64,000 bases of DNA from UBA2334 sp964396895. GTDB taxonomy: Bacteria > Pseudomonadota > Gammaproteobacteria > Burkholderiales > Burkholderiaceae_C. The translations under genes were made by a program, and so were the position numbers. The DNA is taken from contig CAYNGJ010000021.1 in assembly GCA_964396895.1 (NCBI GenBank), positions 1 through 64,000 on the forward strand. Reading direction: 5' to 3'. Of this stretch, positions 17,404-24,434 are shown piece after piece; position 1 is the stretch's first letter; every line of letters starts with the position of its first letter. The notes under the pieces were generated by a model, which searched no databases, was not told the origin of the DNA, and saw only the letters and a program-made list of their open reading frames with translations.

Positions 17404-17928
17404 TCAGGGTTTCAGCCACTTCTGCATGAAACATGCGCTGCCCATTTCTGGGGCCAGCTGGTAATCGGCAAAACCTTCGGCCTCGTACAGCCGACGGGCG
17501 GGCGCGTTCCCCGACAGCACTTCCAATGTGAGCTTGCAGGCGCCCCGGCGGCGGGCCTCGGCTTCGGCACACATCAGCATGAGACGCCCCACCCCACGCC
17601 CGCGCTGCCCAGGCAGCACGGCAACGTCGTGCACGTTGACCAGGGTGCGGCAGGCAAAGGTGGAAAAACCTTCCACACAATTGACCAGGCCAACGGGCTG
17701 TTCCCCGACCCAGGCCAGCACACTGTAGGCCTGCGGGCGGCGGGCCAGCTCGGCCACCACGTTCTGGCGGGAAAAATCGCTCAGCGGCTCGGCCCCGCCT
17801 GCGGGGTCGCGGGCGTAGGCATCCAACAACATGACCAGGGCCTGGGCATCGTCGGCGTTGGCGTAGTCCGCGAGGCGGACCACCACATCGGCAGCAGCGG
17901 CCAGCTGGACCGAGGCCGGGGTGTTCAT
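17404..17928 (-). CDS. GNAT family N-acetyltransferase
   Basis: A 174-residue GNAT protein. Motif A, the acetyl-CoA pyrophosphate-binding loop, is VHDVAVLPGQRGRGVGRLML, followed by a helix of acidic and basic residues and the motif B segment GNAPARRLYEAEGF. The substrate is unknown. Its ATG overlaps the glmM stop (ATGA, 17925-17928), so the two are translationally coupled. That could suggest a link to amino-sugar metabolism, but the fold resembles general amine acetyltransferases rather than GlmU. Confidence 0.85.
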   Translation of the reverse strand: MNTPASVQLAAAADVVVRLADYANADDAQALVMLLDAYARDPAGGAEPLSDFSRQNVVAELARRPQAYSVLAWVGEQPVGLVNCVEGFSTFACRTLVNVHDVAVLPGQRGRGVGRLMLMCAEAEARRRGACKLTLEVLSGNAPARRLYEAEGFADYQLAPEMGSACFMQKWLKP

Positions 17929-19283
17929 GCCTGCTCCAGCGTTCGCGCCAGGCGCTCGGCCATGGCCTGCGCCACGGTGGCATCCCTGGCCTCCACCATC
18001 AGCCGCAGCAAAGGCTCGGTGCCGCTGGGCCGCACCAGCACGCGGCCGTTGTCGCCCAGCTCACGCTCCACGGCCTGCATTTCACTGGCCAGCGCAGTGT
18101 TGCCCCGCCAGTCTTGCCCGGGCCGCAGCCGAACGTTCAGCAGCGTTTGGGGAAAAAGCTCGACCCCTTGCAGCAAATCGGCCAGCTCGCACCCCTGGCG
18201 CACACTGGCCAGCAACACCTGCAGGGCTGACACCAAGCCGTCGCCGGTGGTGTGTCTGTCCAGCGTGAGCAGGTGGCCCGACCCTTCCCCCCCCAGCAAC
18301 CAACCCCTGGCCTCCAGCTCTTCCAGCACGTAGCGGTCACCCACCTTGGCGCGCACAAACGCCAGGCCCTGTGCCTTCAAGGCCAGTTCAACAGCCATGT
18401 TGGTCATGAGCGTTCCCACCACGCCGGCCAACTCCGGGCCAGGCGCCAAGCCGCGCGAGCGCATGCGGTGCAAGCGCTCGTTGGCGATGATGTAGAGCAG
18501 TTCATCGCCGTTGAACAGGCGGCCATGGCGGTCCACCAGCTGAAGGCGGTCTGCATCGCCATCCAGCGCCACACCCAGGTCAGCACCGTGCGCCTTGACC
18601 GCTTCGATCAGGGCCTGTGGGTGGGTGGCACCCACGCCCCGGTTGATGTTGAGCCCATCCGGCGAACAGCCGATGGCCACCACCTCTGCGCCCAGCTCGT
18701 GGAACACCATGGGGGCAATCTGGTAGGCCGCGCCATGGGCGGCATCCACCACGATCTTCATGCCCTTGAGCGTGAGGTCGTTGGGGAAGGTGCTTTTGCA
18801 GAACTCGATGTAGCGGCCTGCCGCATCGTCCAGGCGGCGGGCCTTGCCCAAGCCCGCCGAGTCCACCCACACGGGCGGCTCGGTCAACACCTGCTCCACC
18901 GCCGCCTCCCACGCATCGGTCAGCTTGGTGCCCTGGGCGCTGAAAAACTTGATGCCGTTGTCGGGAAACGGGTTGTGGCTGGCACTGATGACCACCCCCA
19001 GGCTGGCGCGCTGGGCGCGCGTGAGGTACGCCACGGCGGGCGTGGGCACAGGACCCAGCAGGACCACGTCCACACCTGCGGAATTGAAACCTGACTCAAG
19101 GGCACTCTCCAGCATGTAACCCGATATGCGGGTGTCTTTGCCAATCAACACCGTGGGGTGGGCCTCGGTGCGCTTGAGCACCCGACCCACCGCGTGGGCC
19201 AGTTTCATCACAAAGTCGGGAGTGATGGGGGCCTGGCCAACCGTGCCACGGATGCCGTCGGTGCCAAAGTAGGTTCTGCTCAT
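17925..19283 (-). CDS. glmM: Phosphoglucosamine mutase
   Basis: A 452-residue enzyme converting glucosamine 6-phosphate to glucosamine 1-phosphate for UDP-GlcNAc synthesis. It begins with the signature MSRTYFGTDGIRGTVG. The phosphorylated Ser102 is in SASHNPFPDNGIKFF. The metal loop is DGDADRLQLVD, and RPSGTEPLLRLMVEA closes the protein. The start at 19283 has AAGGGAA upstream and matches the family N-terminus; a TTG further up would add seven unlikely residues. It lies 42 bases after folP, the order seen in many proteobacteria. Confidence 0.97.
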   Translation of the reverse strand: MSRTYFGTDGIRGTVGQAPITPDFVMKLAHAVGRVLKRTEAHPTVLIGKDTRISGYMLESALESGFNSAGVDVVLLGPVPTPAVAYLTRAQRASLGVVISASHNPFPDNGIKFFSAQGTKLTDAWEAAVEQVLTEPPVWVDSAGLGKARRLDDAAGRYIEFCKSTFPNDLTLKGMKIVVDAAHGAAYQIAPMVFHELGAEVVAIGCSPDGLNINRGVGATHPQALIEAVKAHGADLGVALDGDADRLQLVDRHGRLFNGDELLYIIANERLHRMRSRGLAPGPELAGVVGTLMTNMAVELALKAQGLAFVRAKVGDRYVLEELEARGWLLGGEGSGHLLTLDRHTTGDGLVSALQVLLASVRQGCELADLLQGVELFPQTLLNVRLRPGQDWRGNTALASEMQAVERELGDNGRVLVRPSGTEPLLRLMVEARDATVAQAMAERLARTLEQA

Positions 19284-19325
19284 GTTGGTATTCCCTTGTG
19301 TCAAGTGTTGTGTTGGAGTTGTCTT

Positions 19326-20207
19326 TTACGGTGGCGATACTGCACCCACGGCCTGCCACAAGCGCAGCGCTTGGGCGGTTTCGCGCACGTCGTGCACGCG
19401 CACCACACTGGCGCCCCGCTGCACCGCCAACAGGGCGGCCACCACGCTGGGCACCAGTCGACTGTGCGCCACGGTGGACGGATCGGCCTGCGGCCCGCCG
19501 TCGCCCACCACCACACCCAATGTACTTTTGCGCGACCAGCCCACCAACAGGGGGTGGCCCAAGGCCAGCAGAGCCTCTTGGCCCGCCAGCAACTGGAGGT
19601 TCTGCGTCGGGGTTTTGCCAAAACCCACACCCGGGTCCAGCAAAATTTGATTCTTTTCGACACCCATCGCTTGTATATATTCAATTCTTTGCTTCAAAAA
19701 TTGAATCACTTCTGGCCAAACGTCTCCCGCCATGGGGGTGGCTTGCATGGTCACCGGGTCGCGGTGCATGTGCATCAGGCACACGCCACACCCCCGGTGC
19801 TGGGCCACCACCTCGGCAGCGGACGGGCAATCCGCTGTGGCGGGTTGGCGCAAGGCCCAAATGTCGTTGACGATGTCCGCCCCCATGTCCAGGGCGGCGC
19901 GCATGACGGCGGGCTTGTAGGTGTCCACCGACACCGGCACACCGATGCCAAGGGCCAGCTTCAGCACGGGCAACAAACGCGCCAGCTCGGTCGCCAGGGG
20001 CACAGGCCGCGCACCGGGGCGGGTGGACTCGGCCCCCAGGTCCAGCAGGTGGGCACCATCAGCCAGCAACTGTTCGGCATGCCGCATGGCCTGTGCTGTA
20101 CCCGCGTGCTGCCCACCGTCCGAAAACGAGTCGGGCGTGACATTGACGATGCCCATGATCTGGGGCGTGGTCAGGTCAATCGAAAAGCGGGTGGTTTGCC
20201 AATGCAT
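19326..20207 (-). CDS. folP: Dihydropteroate synthase
   Basis: A 293-residue TIM-barrel enzyme that joins p-aminobenzoate to hydroxymethyl-dihydropterin diphosphate in folate synthesis, the sulfonamide target. Motifs visible in order are MGIVNVTPDSFSDGG, DLGAESTRPGA, SVDTYKPAVM, LMHMHRDP, LLDPGVGFGKT, VGWSRKS and RVHDV at the C-terminus. A low-GC patch at 19655-19694 encoding KQRIEYIQAMGVEK has the layout of the dispersed element. Protein length there is normal, so the match may be coincidental or fully domesticated. Confidence 0.97.
   Translation of the reverse strand: MHWQTTRFSIDLTTPQIMGIVNVTPDSFSDGGQHAGTAQAMRHAEQLLADGAHLLDLGAESTRPGARPVPLATELARLLPVLKLALGIGVPVSVDTYKPAVMRAALDMGADIVNDIWALRQPATADCPSAAEVVAQHRGCGVCLMHMHRDPVTMQATPMAGDVWPEVIQFLKQRIEYIQAMGVEKNQILLDPGVGFGKTPTQNLQLLAGQEALLALGHPLLVGWSRKSTLGVVVGDGGPQADPSTVAHSRLVPSVVAALLAVQRGASVVRVHDVRETAQALRLWQAVGAVSPP
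19655..19694 (-). repeat. Degenerate dispersed element copy 4, inside folP
   Basis: On the minus strand AAGCA, 17 bases, AAGCG, then ATGGGTG. Only three of five bases of the first block match the consensus, but the 17-base gap and the sharp drop in GC agree with the other copies. This is a weak member. Confidence 0.4.
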
Positions 20208-20248
20208 GTGTGGGGGAATTCGGGGCTGGGCATGCGCCGCTGGCGCAC

Positions 20249-20275
20249 AAAAGAAAGCCGGGGCACGCCCCGGCT
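20249..20275 (-). terminator. Terminator after ftsH
   Basis: AGCCGGGGC and GCCCCGGCT (20256-20275) are perfect inverted repeats around AC. On the minus strand the stem is followed by TTTCTTTT. It separates ftsH from folP, so folP needs either read-through or its own promoter. Confidence 0.8.
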
Positions 20276-20329
20276 GTGTCGTCCCTCAGTCCGGCACCGG
20301 CGTGAACCGGCTGCCGCCTGACCGCCGCC

Positions 20330-22249
20330 TCAGGCTGCGGTGGGGGCGTGATCGGGGGTGACAGCTGGCGCACCGCCGCTGCCACCACCGCCGCCCACCG
20401 ACGGATTGCGTGGCGTCCAGTCCTTGGGTGGACGGGGTGGTTTGCCACCCATGATGTCATCGATCTGGTCGGCATCGATGGTTTCCCACTCCAGCAGGGC
20501 TTTGGCCATGGCGTGCATTTTGTCGCTGTGCTCTTCGATCAGCTGACGCGCCAGGGCGTATTGCTGGTCGATGATGCGACGCACTTCGCCGTCCACCTTC
20601 TGCATGGTTTGCTCGCTCATGTTGGTGGTCTTGGTCACCGAGCGGCCCAGGAAGACCTCGCCCTCGTTCTCGGCGTACACCATGGGGCCCAACGCGTCGG
20701 TCATGCCATAGCGCATGACCATGTCACGGGCAATGGTGGTGGCACGCTCGAAGTCATTGCTGGCGCCAGTGGTCATCTGGTGCATGAAGACTTCTTCGGC
20801 AATCCGGCCACCAAACAACATGCTGATCTGGTTCAGCATGTAGTCCTTGTCGTAGCTGTACCGATCTTGCGATGGCAGGCTCATGGTCACGCCCAACGCA
20901 CGGCCACGGGGAATGATGGTGACCTTGTGCACGGGGTCGCACTTCGGCAACAGCTTGCCAATCAGGGCGTGGCCCGCTTCGTGGTAGGCCGTGTTGCGAC
21001 GCTCTTCTTCGGGCATGACCATGCTCTTGCGCTCGGGGCCCATGAAAATTTTGTCTTTGGCCTTTTCAAAGTCCTGCATTTCCACGGTGCGCGCGTTGCG
21101 GCGCGCGGCCATCAGCGCGGCTTCGTTGCACAGGTTGGCCAGATCGGCACCGCTCATGCCGGGAGTACCGCGGGCAATGATGCTGGCGTTCACGTCGGTG
21201 CCCAAGGGCACTTTGCGCATGTGCACATTCAGGATCTGCTCGCGCCCACGGATGTCGGGCAGCGTCACATAGACCTGACGATCGAAACGGCCAGGACGCA
21301 ACAGCGCGGCATCGAGGATGTCGGGTCGGTTGGTGGCGGCCACCACGATCACACCCACATTGGTTTCGAAGCCGTCCATCTCGACCAGCATCTGGTTCAG
21401 GGTCTGCTCGCGTTCGTCATTGCCGCCGCCCAGGCCCGCACCCCGCTGACGGCCCACTGCATCAATTTCGTCAATGAAAATGATGCAAGGCGCGTTCTTT
21501 TTGGCGTTGTCGAACATGTCGCGAACGCGGGATGCACCCACACCCACGAACATCTCCACAAAGTCCGAGCCGGAAATGGAGAAAAACGGCACCTTGGCCT
21601 CGCCGGCAATGCTCTTGGCCAGCAGGGTTTTACCAGTGCCAGGAGGGCCCACCAGCAGCAGGCCACGGGGAATGCGACCACCCAGCTTCTGGAATTTGGA
21701 GGGGTCTTTCAGGAAGTCGACCACTTCCTTGACTTCTTCTTTGGCCTCATCGCAACCGGCCACATCGGCAAACGTGACGGTGTTGGTGTTTTCATCCAGC
21801 AACCGGGCCTTGCTCTTGCCGAAACTGAACGCGCCGCCTTTGCCGCCGCCCTGCATCTGACGCATGAAATAAATCCAGACCCCGATGAGCAGCAGCATGG
21901 GACCCCAGCTGACCAACAAGGTCATGAGCAAAGAGCCTTCCTCGCGGGGCTTCACGTCGAACTTCACATCGTTGGCGATCAGGTCGCCCACCAAGCCTCG
22001 ATCAAGGTAGGTGGCGGTGGTGCGCACGCGACGATCATCAATGGTGACGGCGCTGATTTCGGTACCCCCTGCGCCCTCTGCGATGGTGGCACTCTTGATG
22101 CGCTGGGCTTTTACCTCGTCCAAAAACTCGGAATAACCTAAGTAACCGGCGCTGGCGGACTGACGACCGTCGAACTGCTTGAACACGGTGAAAAGCACCA
22201 TGGCGATGACCATCCACACGGCGATCTTCGAAAACCACTGATTATTCAA
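20330..22249 (-). CDS. ftsH: ATP-dependent zinc metalloprotease FtsH
   Basis: A 639-residue membrane-bound AAA+ protease that degrades misfolded membrane proteins and regulatory targets. Two N-terminal membrane helices, one starting at KIAVWMVIAMVLF, flank a periplasmic domain. The AAA module has GPPGTGKT and the SRH region, and the protease has HEAGH near residue 426. The C-terminal tail is Gly/Pro-rich. The start is inferred to be TTG at 22249, because AGGAG lies six bases upstream and the result (M)NNQWFSK is the usual N-terminus. An upstream ATG at 22324 would add 25 unusual residues. Confidence 0.96.
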   Translation of the reverse strand: MNNQWFSKIAVWMVIAMVLFTVFKQFDGRQSASAGYLGYSEFLDEVKAQRIKSATIAEGAGGTEISAVTIDDRRVRTTATYLDRGLVGDLIANDVKFDVKPREEGSLLMTLLVSWGPMLLLIGVWIYFMRQMQGGGKGGAFSFGKSKARLLDENTNTVTFADVAGCDEAKEEVKEVVDFLKDPSKFQKLGGRIPRGLLLVGPPGTGKTLLAKSIAGEAKVPFFSISGSDFVEMFVGVGASRVRDMFDNAKKNAPCIIFIDEIDAVGRQRGAGLGGGNDEREQTLNQMLVEMDGFETNVGVIVVAATNRPDILDAALLRPGRFDRQVYVTLPDIRGREQILNVHMRKVPLGTDVNASIIARGTPGMSGADLANLCNEAALMAARRNARTVEMQDFEKAKDKIFMGPERKSMVMPEEERRNTAYHEAGHALIGKLLPKCDPVHKVTIIPRGRALGVTMSLPSQDRYSYDKDYMLNQISMLFGGRIAEEVFMHQMTTGASNDFERATTIARDMVMRYGMTDALGPMVYAENEGEVFLGRSVTKTTNMSEQTMQKVDGEVRRIIDQQYALARQLIEEHSDKMHAMAKALLEWETIDADQIDDIMGGKPPRPPKDWTPRNPSVGGGGGSGGAPAVTPDHAPTAA

Positions 22250-22395
22250 GTCCGGCTCCTGATTGATTGACTTGGCTGTAGGTGAGGGGCATTTTAGTTC
22301 TTTCAAGCCAATGGGACTTGACATTCGTCGAAAGCCCCACTAACAAAATTCATTGCCGCCATGACAAAAACAATGCAATGGCGCCTTGCGGTGCT

Positions 22396-23073
22396 TCACG
22401 GCGTTGATGCCTTCAGACCCACGCCCACCAAAAAGGTTTCCGACGACTTGTCTCGGGATGCCTTGGGCTTGATGGGCTTGACCACCTTGAAGTGCGTCTT
22501 GAACAACTTGACCAGTTCGTTGTAGCCACTGCCATGAAACACCTTGGCCACCAAGGCACCCTGGGGCTTGAGGTGCAGCACCGAAAATTCCATGGCCAAC
22601 TCCACCAGCAGGCTGATGCGCGCCGCATCCACCGTCTCGATGCCCGACAGGTTGGGTGCCATGTCGGACACCACCAAATCCACCATGTGCCCGGCGGCCT
22701 TGGGTCCCAGGGCCTCGTTCAACGCCAACAGCGTGGCGTCCTCCCGAAAGTCGCCCTGAATAAAGGCCACACCTTCGATGGGGTCCATGGGCAAGATGTC
22801 CATGGCCACAATCACCCCGTCCAATTGCCCCATGGCGGCACCTTGGGGCGACAGCTTGCGGCGCAGGTATTGGCTCCAGGCACCAGGCGCAGAACCCAAG
22901 TCCACCACACAGTCCCCGGGCTTGACCAGGTGCAGGGCTTCGTCAATTTCCTTCAGCTTGTAGGCCGCCCGGGCGCGGTAGCCGTCTTTTTTGGCGAGCT
23001 TGACGTAGGTGTCATTGACATGGTCGTTCAACCACGCCTTGTTGACTTTCTTGCTTTTGGTATTGACTTTAAT
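22396..23073 (-). CDS. rlmE: 23S rRNA (uridine-2'-O-)-methyltransferase RlmE, with a phage-replaced start
   Basis: RlmE (FtsJ) methylates U2552 in the ribosomal A loop. The SAM motif VVDLGSAPGAWSQYL and the K-D-K-E catalytic set (KLKEIDE, SDMAPNLSG, VAKVFHG, SSETFLVG) are intact. The expected N-terminus M-KVNTKSKKVNKAW is present except for its first codon, which is ATT at 23073-23071 instead of ATG. Prophage integration supplied that side. GGAG lies 8 bases before the ATT, so AUU initiation is plausible; TTG at 23031 (WLNDH) is the alternative and would lose 14 residues. The native ATG survives at 31467-31465, beyond the prophage. Transcription now probably comes from the phage regulator gene that overlaps it. 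Confidence 0.9.
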   Translation of the reverse strand: MKVNTKSKKVNKAWLNDHVNDTYVKLAKKDGYRARAAYKLKEIDEALHLVKPGDCVVDLGSAPGAWSQYLRRKLSPQGAAMGQLDGVIVAMDILPMDPIEGVAFIQGDFREDATLLALNEALGPKAAGHMVDLVVSDMAPNLSGIETVDAARISLLVELAMEFSVLHLKPQGALVAKVFHGSGYNELVKLFKTHFKVVKPIKPKASRDKSSETFLVGVGLKASTP

Positions 23074-23453
23074 TTTTCGTTCTCCGACGGGAATGCACCC
23101 AAAACCGCGAGTATCCCTTGTTTGACCTCTGGCATGTCATCCAGTTGACCAACCATGGTTTCCAACGCTGTGCGGGCAGGCTCGGCAGCGGTGCTCCCGA
23201 TTTTTAAAGCCTGCATCAGCATTTCCCCCTTGGCGGTGCCTTCGTACTTCGCCGCCATCGCGCGAAGTGCCCACTCTCCTGCATCCAGTCCGGCGATGTG
23301 TGCCATCAGGGCAACGTCACCCGGTGGGCATGGCTTCTTGCCTGATTTCCACATGTTCACGTTAGGCGCTTCTGCGCCTATCAGCTTTGCAAGAGCGGCA
23401 TTGCTCCCAGCAATTTTTGAGGCTTGTTCGATGAGTTCGCGTAGTTGTTGCAT
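23028..23453 (-). CDS. Phage HTH regulator (probable repressor), C-terminal end host-encoded
   Basis: A 141-residue protein. The N-terminal 50 residues form an XRE-like HTH (SNAALAKLIGAEAPNVNMWKSGKKPCPPGD), followed by a segment (LDAGEWALRAMAAKYEG) like the DUF3693-type regulators of filamentous phages. It is transcribed away from the replication genes, as expected for a lysogeny repressor, and two TATC...GATA palindromes overlap its promoter. The attachment core lies inside its 3' end: the last nine residues, KARKSTRRG, come from host rlmE DNA read out of frame. In the circular phage the frame would instead continue 80 residues antisense to the recombinase gene. It overlaps the rlmE start by 46 bases. 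Confidence 0.8.
   Translation of the reverse strand: MQQLRELIEQASKIAGSNAALAKLIGAEAPNVNMWKSGKKPCPPGDVALMAHIAGLDAGEWALRAMAAKYEGTAKGEMLMQALKIGSTAAEPARTALETMVGQLDDMPEVKQGILAVLGAFPSENEKLKSIPKARKSTRRG
23059..23070 (+). repeat. attL core
   Basis: GGTATTGACTTT, identical to 31453-31464. With the next bases NATT the match extends to 15 of 16. It covers codons 2-5 of rlmE on the minus strand and the last codons before the host-encoded tail of the phage regulator. Confidence 0.9.
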
Positions 23454-23457
23454 GTCG

Positions 23458-23497
23458 TTATCTTTCTGATAAGATGCGCGTCATTATCCTTTGGATA
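23458..23497. promoter_or_regulatory. Twin operator candidates of the phage regulator
   Basis: TTATC-TTTCT-GATAA (23458-23472) and TATCC-TTT-GGATA (23485-23497) are two palindromes sharing a TATC...GATA pattern. They stand just upstream of the regulator ATG (23453), in the divergent promoter region. They are the natural binding sites for the regulator, by position. Confidence 0.6.
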
Positions 23498-23630
23498 CTA
23501 CCAATCGGATACGCAAGTCTACGCCTCAAAGGGAAGCCATGCAAAACGCATCAAAACAAGCCCAGACAAGCAAACGCAAGTCCGCCCATGCTCCAGGGTG
23601 GGTATCGGCCATTGATGCGCTGCATCTATC

Positions 23631-24107
23631 TCATTTGGTGGATTTCTCCAGCTTGGGTGACTCCTTGGGCGCGAGTGCTGACAGGAGGTCGGCAGCGTCT
23701 GGCACCTGCTTGAACCTGACAACCCGAATTCCAGCCAACGCCAGGATGGATTCACGGTCCTTGTCTTGCTGCTCCCGTCCTTCGTGCGATGCGTCATCCA
23801 GTTCCACAACGGCAACAACCTGGAAGGCTTTCGAGCAAAGCACGAAATCGGCGTATTTCCGATTGAACCGATTTCGTACAGCCGCGTTTTTTCCGGTGAT
23901 CAACGCTGAAAACGACACCTGGGACAGCACCACCATTTCTGGAAAAACCTCCGTCAGTCTGAAGTACATCGACTGTTCACGCTTCGATAGCGGAGTCTTT
24001 CGCTTCACGTCTCCAGCGAGTAGCCCTTTCGGTCCTTTCGCCTTTGCGCCTGCTACCGCAACTGCGGCAACAAAAACCACGATCAAAGCTATTTGCCAAG
24101 TTTGCAT
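23631..24107 (-). CDS. DUF2726-like protein with N-terminal membrane helix
   Basis: A 158-residue protein. Residues 5-20 (WQIALIVVFVAAVAVA) form a membrane segment, followed by a region of the DUF2726 type: KTPLSKREQSMYFRLTEVFPE, then VVLSQVSFSALI, FVLCSKAFQVVAVVELDDASH and GIRVVRFKQVPDA. This fold is related to restriction-endonuclease-like nucleases (the E-D/H and hydrophobic strand pattern), but activity is unproven. It reads toward the regulator gene on the minus strand, so it could be expressed in the lysogen. A plus-strand frame over the same bases is its shadow. Confidence 0.75.
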   Translation of the reverse strand: MQTWQIALIVVFVAAVAVAGAKAKGPKGLLAGDVKRKTPLSKREQSMYFRLTEVFPEMVVLSQVSFSALITGKNAAVRNRFNRKYADFVLCSKAFQVVAVVELDDASHEGREQQDKDRESILALAGIRVVRFKQVPDAADLLSALAPKESPKLEKSTK

Positions 24108-24140
24108 TTCCTCTCCCTTCCAGTTTCTGGGGGCATAAGT

Positions 24141-24434
24141 ATGAACGCACTCACTTTGGCAAACCCAGGCAAACGCAATCTCAATGCTCTAGCCCGTGCA
24201 CAGCACCTGCGCAGCCCTGCGGGCTTCTGGATCGCTTGTAACAAGTTGATGCCCAACAGTTGGGCAATCAACGCGGAGCGTCGGCAATGCTCCTGCGATT
24301 TGGTCCAAAACGGCGCAGCCGCCCAGGCGGGCAAGCGCAGCGCCGCACGCCTGGGCGGCGTAGCCGCTGACCTGTCAGCCGCCCCCCATGGTAATCACGG
24401 GGATAACCACAAAACCCGGAGTGCCCAGGTATGA
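24141..24434 (+). CDS. Small phage protein of unknown function before rep
   Basis: A 97-residue frame beginning MNALTLANPGKRN. Its stop overlaps the rep start as ATGA (24431-24434), which favours it being translated. I do not recognise the protein. Its second half is Ala/Gly/His-rich and lies over a perfect 12-bp inverted repeat, so the DNA may have a structural role and the frame may be partly incidental. A GGGGG run 9 bases upstream could serve as a ribosome site. An antisense frame (24089-24334) also exists and looks less likely. Confidence 0.45.
   Translation: MNALTLANPGKRNLNALARAQHLRSPAGFWIACNKLMPNSWAINAERRQCSCDLVQNGAAAQAGKRSAARLGGVAADLSAAPHGNHGDNHKTRSAQV
24318..24359. repeat. Perfect 12-bp inverted repeat (hairpin) upstream of rep
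   Basis: GCCGCCCAGGCG (24318-24329) and CGCCTGGGCGGC (24348-24359) with an 18-base loop. In single-stranded phage DNA this would be a very stable hairpin. Candidates are the packaging signal or a replication origin. It has no T-run, so it does not look like a terminator. Confidence 0.7.

Noticed and set aside
20348..22141. A 597-residue plus-strand frame over ftsH
   Set aside because: Antisense shadow of ftsH, which has all AAA and zinc protease motifs.
23491..24138. A 215-residue plus-strand frame in the prophage left arm
   Set aside because: The minus-strand frame at 23631-24107 has recognisable DUF2726-like segments and a membrane helix; the plus frame is Ser/Thr-rich with no family resemblance.
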